From Piper betle (lineage: Eukaryota; Streptophyta; Magnoliopsida; Piperales; Piperaceae), in NCBI GenBank assembly GCA_033002965.1, contig JAURVB010013351.1, positions 1 to 64,000 on the forward strand: 64,000 nt of DNA. The letters are read 5' to 3'. Within the stretch, counting starts at the first letter, position 1, and every line of letters begins with the position of its first letter. Both the position numbers and the translations under genes were made by a program. The notes beneath the pieces are model-generated. The model was not told where the DNA came from. It ran no database searches and saw only the letters and a list, made by a program, of their open reading frames with translations. This document shows, in pieces, positions 25,721 to 38,200 of the stretch.

Positions 25721-28596
25721 TCACAACATTACCCATCTCCTACCTTATTATGCACGATCGTGCAGAAAAAGTACGAACAAAAAAAATGAGGGATTTACCT
25801 AGATGACGTGCCATTAGAGGAGGCAACCATGGCGACAAAGGTCAAAGCTTGGTGATTTGTTAATGACATTTCACCGTTACGAAGGAGTGATGTGGTTGGG
25901 AAATCCCTGCGTGTATTTTTATACACGAACGAAAGAAAGTTGTTGAGATGATCTCTCAACCAAAATATTTTGACAACTTGACAAATATTTTTTCTCTCCC
26001 TTCTTTGTGTGATTGGATGATTGGTCATCCGATCACACGATACAATTGTCTTTTGTTAATCTTCTAATTATTTTATTTTAATATTATTGCTGTTTTTTCG
26101 ACAAGGCTGCCTTGGTGGCTACTAATTATTTGTTCGAAATTATCCTCTACTGCACAATTTAGCGCACAAACAACCAAATATAACTTATTACACTTACCCG
26201 GACTAAATTATGAATATATACTAATCACACTCAGAGTGACTATACTTACTAGTTTCTTATTTAATAATTAGTTACTTCCTAATAATTAATATATATAGCA
26301 GTTATAAACTATGTATTAACGAACACTTAATACTTCTTACTATTTATTACTAAGATTAGGGAATTATTACTTGTTGGAATATAATCAAGTCAAACATTTT
26401 ACTTAGCTTGGTTTGGCTCGATAATATCTTATTTACATATAAAGCAAACTTAAGCAAGTAAATGCTCAACTCAAAATATATAAGTCGATAATGAATAAGT
26501 TTGATCAAACTAGTTTAAAAACAAACTGAATATGAACAACGTGGTACTTTACTCGTCTCGTTGACATCCATATAAAAATGCAAGTAATAACAAGACTCAA
26601 GGATGATTTCTGTAAAACCTCGTGGGTAATTATTATAAAACCCCCTTAAAAATATATAAAATAATAATAAATAAATAAATAGATACTAGTTTGAGGTTAG
26701 AGGGAGTCTTACCCACGTTCAAAATTTTTAAAAATATGAGTGGACTTGGTTGGTTAGTAGAGTCTTTTAGTGAGAGTTGGGAGGGGGTTATCCAATCTCT
26801 TCTTATCCTCCATGTTGAATAAAGAAGGGAACTTTTTATTTTTTTCCTGCAACTTCTCTCGTGTGTGATTTTTTCTTCCGTCCATGTCTTTTTCTTTTCT
26901 TCTCTACCTTATTTTATTTCGGCATTCATGGTTCAATAATGTAGATCATCTACTTCATACATAGTATGTGTGCTGTGATTGTGGTTTTTATTGTGTTTTG
27001 TCGCTATGAGGATCAAAGAGAACTTTTGTGTGTCGTACACGGAGGGGTCACGAGTTTTAGGGAGTTTGAAGTGAGTGCCAATCCGGGTCTCTTTCATTGA
27101 CTGAACATAGTGTTTTGATGTAGTGTATGATGTCCAGTTTATTCCTTTGTGCACCATTCAAAGATCTGGATCGGTGTGCTTGCATGGTTGCCTTAGTAGT
27201 TGTGGTTGGGCAAAGAAGAAACCATGGCTGGGATCACCATGGTAGTTGTGCAGGGCGGCAGCCGTGTCCTTCGTGGTGTTGCTGAGAGAGAAGGGTGGCA
27301 TGGGGACCGGTTCAGGCTACTTGTTTTATCTGTTTAATTTTATGATCACCTTATTAGGATTTTAACACACAAAATTCTTAAATTCCATATTATGTGTTTA
27401 GACAAGGAAAACAAATAAAAGATAAAAGATAAATGACACACAAATTAAAATTGAAAATTTTTCAATTAAAAGAAAATCACAACTAAATATATGAGATGAG
27501 TAAAACTATTCCTTGATGAGTGAAACCACTCCTTAATATATGTGAAAAAGCTTCACCTAATACATGTAAAAAATTTTACCCATGTGTAAAAAACTCTACC
27601 CCAATAAAAATAGGAAACTCTATCCAAATGAAGAAAACTCCACCCTAATAAATAATACTACTCCTAATTACAAACCATAGACAAAAGGTAGAGAAAGAAA
27701 ACAATTAATCACTGTTGATCTTGTCAAAGAACCCGAACTCATATCTTCTCCTCACAATGAACAAATTTTTTTCTTCTCTCACATGCACTACCAATGGTGA
27801 CCCTGTATAGATTTATAACCTTTTATATCTCCCCTAAAAGACAGCACTCCATAGAACTTCCCTAAGGGAAAACACACTCAATACATATATCCAATCACAT
27901 ATTTATGAACTAGAGATATGGAACATCGAATAGCCAACTCCAAACACTACTTCCTGAGTATTGGAATCCTCACCAATGAGTCTCTTTTCATATTCCACAA
28001 ATTCTCATCATAATCCTTGTTCCTCTTGGATTATCTTCATATTTTCGTGACTTACCATGAGATTGAACGTTTTTTCATGGGAGGGAATATCTTCTACAAT
28101 TATCCCCTTTATGACTATGAGAAATGCCTTGAAAAAACTTCCACTTAACATGTGTGCATCTTCTTACTTCCATCAATCACAACACGACCCATCAGTAACC
28201 AAGGCGCATACAACCGTAACACACTATCCCATAATAGCTTTGTGCCATTCAAAATAGGGTTGTATATAACATCTCATAACAACTTCGAGATTTTGACACT
28301 AGTCATACATGTAACCAAAACAGACTCAACTCTGCTCGATTATGGGTTTTGACTCACTAGCCTGAAAATGTTACACTTCATTAGCATCAATTGGCCTCAC
28401 CATTGTCTTGCATTCGACACGACATGTCTCCTGGGCACAATTCCCTTTACGGGCTTTTCTCAATAAGCAACTATCCACCCTCTAGCTTAAATAGTGCACC
28501 CACACTCAAAATATCACATACTTCAAGGTAAGCTAAGCCTTTTGTTTGAAATAGATCCATTAGCCAGCAACGAAGTGCGGAGATCATGTGCGAGAC
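25721..28596. other. Repeat-rich intergenic region without supported genes
   Basis: It contains copy 2 of the dispersed repeat (26001-26155). Near 26611, TGTAAAACCTCGTGGGTAAT resembles the start of a plant LTR, and a leader-like segment follows to about 27310. From 27310 to 28590 there are repetitive A/T- and C-rich segments (ACTCCACCCTAATA-like words). No frame over 80 residues has recognisable content. Confidence 0.35.
26001..26155. repeat. Dispersed repeat, copy 2 (partner at 19699-19850)
   Basis: See the partner copy. Same orientation, diverged, with the same anchor words in the same order. Confidence 0.55.
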
Positions 28597-29090
28597 TGAT
28601 AACTCTGTAAAAGAGTTATTATTCTTTGCATTTCATGTTAATTTTTGTCATATTTCGAGTCGTTTATACTTCAATTTTATTAGTTTAAAAGTTTATTAGA
28701 TATTCTTAATAATGCGAGAAATTATTGTGATTTTGGTGTAAAAGTACTAATTAATGTTGTTCTAACAGGGTATAAGAGTTAAAAGATGATTCGAAATAAA
28801 TTCAGGGTGAAATCGAGCCAAAATACGTAACCTGGAAACTGTAACTGCGAGCGGAATGCTCGGGCGTTGGGATTTAGAGTGCTCGAGCGCTGGGATTTAG
28901 AGTGCTCGAGCGCTGGCATTTTAGTTAAGGAAATTTTATGGCCGAGAGGCCAACTCTCGAGCGCCTGGATTTTGAGCACTTGAGTGCTGGCGGCAGAAAA
29001 CCTAATTTTTCTAATATTTCTAAAGATTCTAGTGGACCCCACTTGAAATATTTGTGTGGATCCTTTATAAATACGTGTTGGTTTAAATTT
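28597..29090 (+). repeat. LTR-like fragment with 23-bp tandem repeats
   Basis: It starts TGATAACTCTGTAAAAGAGTTA, a self-complementary start of the kind seen in some plant LTRs. A TATA-like CTTTATAAATACG lies near 29065. At about 28858-28922 a 23-bp unit containing GCTCGAGCGCTGGGATTTAGA is present three times, with further diverged units nearby. No partner LTR is in the window. It may be the LTR of an unrelated family, or part of the eroded 5' half of copy B. Confidence 0.4.
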
Positions 29091-29221
29091 GCATGCATGT
29101 TAACGAATAATGATAATGAATTAGAGTTTGAATTTAAATGCATGTAAATAGATGCTGTCTTGTATGGATTGATGGGGAGTGTAGCATTCATGTATTATAC
29201 TCGGTATTAGTATTTAGTTTT

Positions 29222-30262
29222 TGTAACACCCCATTTCAGCTCACCCGTGAACCGACCCAAAAATGTCACCGGCGACCGAACCATTCGCTAATCTACTAGA
29301 TGTGGTTAAGCTGACCCGGATCTACCCTCGACGTCTCAAGATGGAGATGCAAATATAAAATACATGAATGAGAACAATTGGATTTTAACGGAGGCCTACA
29401 TGCATGTCATGACGTGCAAACAAAGACAAGACAAAACAATAAATGAGAAACCAAAAGAAAATATATACTACTACGGAAAAACAAACAAAATTTCCCCTAA
29501 AAGTGCAATAGGGGCCAACCTGTCCACAACAAGGGTATATAAACATTTTATCGAAATACGATAAAACATAACAATCTACCATGGCATTCAATCACTATCT
29601 CATTCGTTTTCACCTGAGCCAAGTCTGAACTCCAAGGCTCCCTGCTCATTCACATCTATCTGTTCATTTCATAACAGGCAATTCATTAAGACAAAAACAT
29701 TCTAATAATCATTCACACAACATTAAACAACCATCATTATTGTAACACCCCGTTTCGGCTCACCCGTGAACCGACCCGGAAATATCACCGGCGACCGAAC
29801 CGTTCGCTAATGTACTGGTTCGGTTAAGCCGACCCGGATCTGCCCTTAGCATCTTAAGATGGGGATGCAACCATGAGATGCATGAATGGGAACAATTAGG
29901 TTCTAACGGAGTCCTACATGCATGTGATGATATGCAAGCAAAACAAAACTATTCGACAAGCAAGAAATTTAAATAAAAATTCATTAATATTTACGAAAAA
30001 ACAGACATAATCTCCCCTAAAAGTGCAATAGGGGTCAACCTGTCCACAACAAGGGTATATAAATATTTTATCAAAATACAATAAAACATAACAATCTACT
30101 ATGGCATTCAGTTATTATCTCTTTTGTTTCATCTGAGCAGAGTCTGAACTCCAAGGCTCCCTACTCATTCACAATTATCCGCTCGTCTCATAAAAAGTAA
30201 TTTATCAAGACAAAAACATTCTAATTATCATTCACACAGCATCAACACACCATCATTATACA
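29222..30262 (-). repeat. 519-bp direct duplication of one LTR end inside copy C
   Basis: 29222-29740 is repeated at 29741-30262, each starting TGTAACACCCC(A/G)TTTC and running through the same landmarks (CCCCTAAAAGTGCAATAGGG, CCAAGGCTCCCT, ACCATCATTAT). Sequence then continues uniquely from 30263. There is no second far end or second target duplication, so this is an internal duplication rather than a second insertion. Confidence 0.75.
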
Positions 30263-30585
30263 TTACAAGTGGCAGGTACATGTGTGCGCGGTTCCGTGCT
30301 GCTCCTCCGCAGTCCTGACAGCTTTCATCACTCGTATTCCTCACCGACATATATATAGAAAAACCGTCAGTAACGAGTGTTACCGGCCTGGAAAATAACT
30401 AATATCAATCTGGCACAGAAGAGAAAACTCTCCTGTTGAATGAAAACTCTCATCAGGGCACACATGGGAGCCGTCGCCCTCGGGTCGACAGCGTCCCCCT
30501 TTCTTTCTCATTCTCATACCTTAGCCATTTCTCTATCGCTTCTCGCATCAAATTTCATTCATTTTCACCCTCTACACCTTCCATA

Positions 30586-30792
30586 TTACTCCTGACCTTG
30601 AGCATGAAAGCCGAGCACTCTCAGGCATTCGCCTTTAGTACCCTTTGAAACCACAAGTCTAGACATGCGATGCATTGTAGTACCCGTGAACTTCCACACT
30701 TCTTCGGGTTTGAGGAACTCAAAGGTGGAGTTGTCAGGATCCCTTGGGAATGAAACGGCCCCCACACCATTCCAGAGTCCACTATCGACCAC
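30586..30792 (-). CDS. LTR-encoded small ORF, copy C version (5' end displaced by hAT element)
   Basis: This is the copy C equivalent of the 82-residue frame in copies E and F. From the DSGLWNGV motif on it is open to the end with substitutions but no stop or frame change. The first 14 or so residues are separated from it by the hAT-like insertion at 30790. Function unknown; see the E copy. Confidence 0.3.
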   Translation of the reverse strand: MVDSGLWNGVGAVSFPRDPDNSTFEFLKPEEVWKFTGTTMHRMSRLVVSKGTKGECLRVLGFHAQGQE

Positions 30793-31592
30793 TGTTGCAC
30801 GAATCGGCCGATTCCGTGCGGAATCGGCCGATTTAAATCGGAATCGGTTTTTTAATGAAGTTACTAAAATACCCTAGGTATGATTTTTATTAAATTATTT
30901 AAGCATGGGTAAAATAGTAATTTGGATTTTAAAAACCTAAAATCAAACCCGCTCCCCCGCGCCGCCGCCGCTTGTCCGCCCGCCGCCGCCCCGTTTCGGC
31001 CCTCCGCCGTGCTCCCCGACTCCGGGCTCGCCGCCGACCAGGCTGCCGACCTCGCCGCCGACCTCGCAACGTCGCCGCCGAAGTGTGGCCGGACCGAATC
31101 GGGCTGTGACGCACGAATCGCCGCTACTCGCCGCCGACTCACCGCCGCTCCGGGCCGCCTCGCCGCCGGCTGCGGGCCGCTGACTGTTCGTCCGACCGGG
31201 CTGCCGACATCCTCCGACATCGCCGCCTCGAGACTCGCCGCCGACCGGGCCGGCGGCGGCGGCGGCGGTAAAGAGTGGCATTCTCGTAATTAAAGTTGAC
31301 TCGAGTCTAACTCGAGTAAAAAATAATAATTAATTCTAAATAATTTTAAAAAATCTTAAAAAATATTTAAAAATATCAGAAACTATAATATACAGAATAA
31401 TATCAAAATAACATCAATACCCAATTTTAATATATTTATATTATAAATTGTCAAATTATTATATATGACCGATTAAATTAATTTGGACCGATTTAACTGA
31501 ACCGATTCTTGGCCGATTCAGACCGATTCCGATTCCGATTCCGACTCCCTGGAAAACCGATTCCGATTCCGATTCCGATTCATGCAACCATG
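30790..31592. mobile_element. Non-autonomous hAT-like element 1 (nested in copy C)
   Basis: 803 bp, flanked by the 8-bp duplication CTATCGAC (30782-30789 and 31593-31600); the intact site is seen in copy F as CTGTCGAC. Terminal inverted repeats: the left end CACTGTTGCACGAATCGG matches the complement of the right end, CATGGTTGCATGAATCGG. It contains CCGATT clusters near both ends, a GC-rich centre and a GACTCGAGTC palindrome with an AT tail. It has no transposase frame and would depend on a hAT transposase elsewhere. It is highly similar to the element at 61871-62729. Confidence 0.85.
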
Positions 31593-32216
31593 CTATCGAC
31601 TCACATGTGCCCGCTCGCGTAGCACGGTAGTCGGATTTCCTCATTCAATCTTTCACTAAAAACGCGAAAACTATACATATATATAGGTCTAGGTTGAGAC
31701 TTATACAATAGGCCCGAAGGCATCGTGAGCTGGATCTGAAGTTCGAAAACAAACTCAAGAGATCTCATCCTCGAGGGTTATTAATCTGAAAAATCGTTGG
31801 CTAAATGGCCCGAGTTAAGTGGGATCCAATAAAACGCCACTTAACTCGTCCTGCATATGATAAATCAAATACACAATAGAGTAGCGTAAAAACAAAGAAC
31901 GAGTCCTAAACGGACCTGGTAAAAGCTCCAAACAGGTCCACGTGCCTAGGTGGCGAGCTCCTACATTGTACCTATACAATCAAGCTAAAAACTAACGCCC
32001 GCATGATGAATTACACATCCTATAGCATGCACACACAATCAACACAATCACGCATCAATCAACATACATCAACCTATACCAATTCTAGCAAGTCTACTTA
32101 GGCTAGTTTGCATTAGATCATGATCATTACCTAGTTACCCTAATTAGTTTCTTAGCCTCCATTTTTAAAACCACTCAATCAAACAAATTTCATATTTTAT
32201 CCTTAATCAAATCTAC

Positions 32217-32260
<44 letters not shown>

Positions 32261-34947
32261 ATTATTATAACACACAATTCACCAATCCTAGCATGCAATT
32301 CTAATAATCAATACTTTCAAATAATTAAGTTAAAATAAATTATACCTCGCGTTGTCGAAAATTGGCGACAGCTAGGGTTTCCGTTTCGTGGCTCAAAACT
32401 CGAATTCGGCACCTAGCGGTGTCCAAAGTCCGATCAGATTGGACCGGGTGCATTCGGCGAATGATCCAGCAAATTTCCCACGGATCCAATTTTTCGGCGG
32501 TTCCGGCGAGTGTCGGCAGTTTTCTGGCAAATTCTGGTGGTTTTCCGACGATATTTCAGGATATGACAATCAGGGGGTCTACAGCTCGATGAGCTTGGTC
32601 CAATGGTGGTGTCAAACAGGGTAGCCGGGGTGGCGATGGCTGTCGGAGACAACATCGAAAATGGGCGACGACGGCAGCGTGCTCCGATCGGGGCTACGGC
32701 CGGCCTCGACAGCGGTCGGGATGATGGGGGAAACGTTGGCGACGGCAATGGGGTGGTCGTCGGGGTCACAGCGGCGGCGGTACGGCCCGGACGGCGGTGA
32801 ATCGACGAGGGAGGGCGTCGCGGCTTGTGGGGCGATTTCGGCATCGTGGCAGCAAGATGATGGCCGGGGTGGGTCGTGGCAGCACGGCGACGGCACGACG
32901 GAGCGAGGCGGCATTGATCGGTGGCAGCGCGGCGTTGACAGCGGCGACGAGCACAAGGCGGTGAGGGTTTTGGGAGGGTAGGTGTCGGGAGAGAGAAAAA
33001 TATCCTCAATGGCAAACTCGTGAATAAGTATTGACTTGATTCCTACTCGAGTCAAAATAATAACTAGTTCGCAATAAATTTTAAAAAATATAGAAAAATA
33101 TGAGAAAAATCCCGTAAAATTAGAAGAACACAGCAACATCCAAATGATATGTTCTATAACTAATAACCCACCCAAACTCCCTATATCGCCTCCTAATTCG
33201 TCATTCGGCCCTAAAAATCTTTTACGATCAAATAAAATAACAATCAATACTGCATACCTCTATATACTTGATAACCCATTTTTCATCATCTTTTTGACGT
33301 TATCATCGTATACTTGAGCATACATGACCCTCATCGCTCATAACTCATAGCTGGCCTCAACTCAGCTCGCGGTCCATGAAGCTGACTCTACTCGAACCGA
33401 CTGGTTCACTCCCGTAAAACTCTGACTCGAGTCACGGGTTTTACAGTTTTGATGTATAGATACAAAGTAGGAGCTCGCCGCCTAGGCACAAGGACACACT
33501 CAGAGCTTCTACCAGGTTTGTTTAGGATTCGTTTCCTATTTTATGCTTTATTCTATTATGTATTGTTTTATTATTTGCAGGACGAGTTAAATGGTATTTT
33601 GTCGGATCTCACTTAACCCGAGTTATTTAATCAATCGATCTTTTGGATTAGTAACCCTAGAAGATGAGATCTCTCGAGTATGTTTTTGAAACAAGATCCA
33701 TCACAAGTTGCCTTCAGGCCTATTGTATAAATCTCTTCCCAAGCCTATATATATAGTTTTATCAAGTTTTCAATGAGAGGAGAGATGTGAAAACCAACTC
33801 TCACGTACCATGAGTGGGTGCACGTGCCAGTCAAAGCAAGATCTAGATTAGTGAGCAGGTTGTTCCAATCCTGAAGGATCTTGACAACTCGTGTTTTGAG
33901 TTCACCACCCGAAGAATTGTGGAGGTTTACGTGTACTGTTTAGTACAGCGCATGTCAGGATTTGTGGTTCAAAGGATAATAAAGGAAACTACCTTAGAGT
34001 ATTTGGTCTTTGCGCTTAAGGCCAGAAGAATTATAGAGATAAGGAGAGGGCTTAGGATATACTAGTAGTCCCGATGGATCAAAAAATAAAATGAGAAAAT
34101 GTCGAGAGAGGCATCAGCAACACTAGAGCCGTCAGTTCGGGATGCTACCGGGTCTGCAACCCAGTGGCTCCTCAGCAGGTGCCCTTCAGAGAGTTCATAA
34201 AAAGTATATGAATATTTTCCTTTACATGAGAGTTTGTTCTCATAGCCAGTTTGATGTTGTTATATTTTTGAACCAGTAACACTCATTACTGACATGTTTT
34301 TATAATATATATAGATGATGATCATGAGTAGGATGAGCCAGCATGGACGAGTAGTCACATCTCTTGTATACACACTTGTCAGATGATAACATATTTAATA
34401 TTTTGAGGATGATGTAATAAAATGTAATACACGATGATGTGGTGTGATATGATATATGTTGCTGTAGAAAGATTACTAACGATGATATATTAATAAAAAT
34501 GTTTAGATATTGAATAAGTACAATAAGTAAGTCGAGGCCTAGACTTAATGAGAAATGTGAATACAATGCATAGGTGGGCCGGGACCCAAGCTTCAGAATA
34601 ATTATATAGCAGATTAAAAAGTTATGTGAATGAAAATGCATGATATATATATCGTATACATATTGATTTGATAGGAGCACTTTTAGGGGAAACTCAGTCC
34701 GTCTTATTTTACAAATTTTTATCGATTTTCATCGTAATTATTTAGTATGTGGCTTGGTTGACATGTCATCCATGTACTAGTATGTTAGGTATATTTTATC
34801 CATTCATCCATGCATAACGATTGACATCTTTCATCTTGAGATGCCGAGAGTAGATCCGCATGAATTGGGTTCGGGTTAGCTGACCTAACTTGGATCAATG
34901 ACATTTTGGTTTGGTTCCCAAACATGAAATAGATTTGGGATGTTATA

Positions 34948-35230
34948 TGGTAAGTGCCATCTTGTCTGCCACTGCGACAATGGCCCGTCAAACTTGATGC
35001 ACCATTATCGACCACCTGTCGACCACCATCACATGAGGAGGGAAATATTTTAACACATCTCCCCTCTTGACTCATGTGCAATGTTCTCTATCTCCCCTGA
35101 TTGGAACTTCTAGCACATCTCCCATACTCGTATAGAAGAAATACCTTTGCTAGCACCGTCTAATAATCATCTTGAAAAAAAACACATGAACCCTTCTCTG
35201 AAGATCAAGGTCGGTCAATAGTGCAGCCCT
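34948..35230. other. Spacer between copy B and the BAHD remnant
   Basis: Probably the decayed 3' end of the BAHD gene, but I could not recognise its terminal motifs. No other feature is seen. Confidence 0.3.
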
Positions 35231-38200
35231 CTAAGGAATCCCGTCAATCAGTTCAAGGACCTTACGGGCAAACTCCCTTAGCCCTTTGCCCACCTGTCCG
35301 TCTATCACCTGAATACCCACATGAACCACTTTCGATGTTGTCACTAGCCCATCAATTCCGCCAAGCACTGCTCCGCTAGCTTCGTAGATCACGACGCCAA
35401 TCAGGTTGCCGAGGTAAGCATCTAGCATCTAAAGGTCTACCCGTGACCGACATTCAGCAGGAAATCCCAAATAAACGGTTTTTTCTACATGTCCATGGGC
35501 CTTTGTAAGACAAACCCAAACGTATGAACATACCACAACGAAAGAAGACGGTTGGGTACCAGTGACAGACAGGATCCGGTCAGTGAGCCTTTTGATCTAG
35601 TCTCGGGTACGGACAAAGTAGCCCAAACGGTTTGTCCCACAAGGGTGCCTGCATTCCCCGAGTCTCTTAGATCGGCTTGCGTCATGGCAACAAGCTCATT
35701 CAAGTCCTCTAGAAATCCCATCTTCTCCTCCTCAAGCTCTAATAGAGCTCCCCTTTCGTATCAGGCACCTCCAGCAATGCCGAGGGATCACCAAGGAGTC
35801 GTCGCCGGAGCGATGAAACTGTAAAACCCACGATTCGAGTTAGGGTTTTATATTCAGAACCGGTCGGGTCGACCGTTATTTTTTCGAGTTGAGTCAGTTT
35901 CAGGACACGTGTACCGAGCCGATGCCAGTCGCGTGTATGAGCTATGAGGGTCATGCGTACCCAAGTATATGATGATAACGTCATGAACACAGCAGAACAG
36001 AATGAGTTATCAGATATATGAGAGTATGCCAGTCATTTTTTTTATTATTATTTTTATATATAGTGGATCGTAGAATTAGTATTAAGCCGTTTACCGCGTT
36101 AGGACGCGTTGCGGGCAGTCTGGGTGGGTTGTTAGTCATAGAGCATATCATTATAATGTTGTGGTGTTGTTTGATTTTACGGGATTTTTCCCGATTTTTA
36201 TGAATTTTTTTAGGATTTAATACGACTTAGTTATTATACTTGACTCGAGCCGGAGACGAGTCAAGTAATATTTACGAAATTGCCACTCAACCATCTCTTC
36301 TCCACCCCGACCTTTCCTCCCCCACGCCCAAACCCTAGCCGCCGCGCCGCCCCTGTTCGCGCGCCACCGCCGCCACGGCCGACCCCGCCTGGCCGTCGAT
36401 CGACGCCGCCCAGCCCGGCCACGGCGTCGCCCTGCCACCCCGACCAGGCCCGGCCACGAGCTGGCCGCCGCGACGCGAGGAACCACCGCGGTGACGCAGC
36501 GCTTGCGTCGCCGATCGCGCCGCCGCCGACCGTCGCCACCACGATCAGGTGGTCGGCTCGACATCCTCGACCCCTCAGCTGCCTTTCCCGACCGGAGCGG
36601 AGGCCATCGCCGGCCTAGCCGGCCGGATATAGCGACCCATCGCCGCCGGCCCTGTTTTTGCCGTTTTCCGGCGAGCCACCACCTCCGTTGGCCGCGTCGA
36701 CCTCGTAGATGAGTCGGGGTCGCCGAGCCGGTTCCGAGGGTACCCAACACGACCCCTTTCCGACCAGTAGACGCCGCCGGCGATTGTCGCCGGAAAACCA
36801 CCGGAAGTCGCCGGAAAACCGCAAGCCGCTGCCGGAAAACCGCCGGAAAATCGGAATTTCTGGGATTCGTCAGAATTCACCGGATCTTCTGCGGGGCTCA
36901 CCCAGTGGAGCCCGATCGAGCTTCGGACGCCGATGAGCGCCAAATTTGAGCTCCGAGACGCGCGACGGAACCCTAGCCGTCGCCGATTGCCGACGATGTG
37001 AGGTATAATTACCTCCGATTGATTTATTTAAAATTGATTATTGTTAGCACAGCATGCTAGGACTAATTATTGATGTGATTAATGCTTAATTACAAATGAA
37101 GTGATAAGTTACATGATGTGATTGATAGTATTATGGAGGTTAAGTGGTTTAATGAAGTAAGTAAATTGAGCATGATAATTGTGTATGATGTAACTTAGGA
37201 AAAATACAATAAAATTGTCCTAAATAGGATGAGTTAGAGTTATTTTCATATTTATGGTTATTTGATGATTGATTATTTTGTGTTTAATTGTGTTGAGTTT
37301 GATGCATCATTTAGTTAGCGGGCGTTAGTATTTAGTTTTGATGTGTAGGTACGGAATAGGAGCTCGCCGCCTAGGCGCGATGACACGCTTGGAGCTTCTA
37401 CCAGGTCCGTTTAGGACTCGTCTCTGTTTTACTCTTTTCTATTGTATGTTTGATTTATTGTCTGCAGGACGGGTTAAGTGGCGTTTTATCGGATCCCACT
37501 TAACTCGGGCCATTTAATCGAACATTTTCCGGATTAATAACCCCTCGAGGATGAGATCCCTCGAGGTTGATTTCGAAAACAAGATCCACCAAAAGTTGCC
37601 TTCGGGCCTATTATGTAACTCCCTACCCAAGCCTCTATATATATAGTTTTCGTGTTTCTGTGAGACGAGAGATGGAGAAATCGACTGCACGTACCATGCA
37701 GAGGATGCCGTGACAGTCAAAGCGGGCTCTGGATTAGTGCCAGCAGACTGTTCCATTCCCGAGGGATCCTGACAACTCCGCGTTTGAGTTCCTCACACCC
37801 GGAGAACGTGGAGGTTTACGGGTACTGTAAAACCCGTGATTTGAGTCAGGGTTTTACGTTACCGAACCAATCGGTTCGACCGTTGGTTCGAGTCGAGTCG
37901 GTTTCATGAATCGCGTGCTGAGTCGAGACCAGCCGTGAGTTATGAGCGATGAGAGTCAGGTGTACCTGAATATATGATGATAACGTCGAGAAGATGGTGA
38001 GATACGAGTTATCTGAATATATGAAAGTATGCAGTATTTTTTTCTTTTTATATGTTTGATCGTAGAAATAGTTTTAGGCCGAATAACGCATTAGGACGCG
38101 TTGGATTATATTCGGGTGGGTTATTAGTTATAGAGCATGTCATTTGGATGTTGTTGTGTTTGTTTTATTTTATGTGAATTTTTCCATATTTTTCTAGATT

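Larger units (their letters stand above)
29222..33445 (-). mobile_element. Solo-LTR family, copy C, nested in copy B
   Basis: It starts TGTAACACCCC and ends GGGTTTTACA as read on the plus strand, flanked by the 5-bp duplication GTTTT (29217-29221 and 33446-33450). Copy A shows the empty site (TTTAGTTTTGATG). After subtracting the hAT-like insertion and an internal 519-bp duplication, its length is about 2.9 kb, like the others. It has the GC-rich block at about 32345-33000 and an AT microsatellite at 32216-32258. No internal retrotransposon coding is present, so it is a solo LTR. Confidence 0.85.
29091..34947 (+). mobile_element. Solo-LTR family, copy B (old, interrupted by copy C)
   Basis: The right-hand part, 33446-34947, is collinear with copy A: the GTAGGAGCTCGCCGCCTAGG-type block, the TATA box near 33750, and the 3' end TGGGATGTTATA where the family has TGTTACA. 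The left-hand part before 29222 ends GTATTAGTATTTAGTTTT, matching family sequence just before the same block. Divergence is clearly higher than between A, D, E and F, and the 82-residue frame is broken. The left boundary is not resolved, so 29091 is approximate. Confidence 0.65.

Noticed and set aside
29222..29740. A separate solo LTR insertion ahead of copy C
   Set aside because: There is no far end and no target duplication at 29740; the repeat of internal landmarks shows a partial duplication instead.
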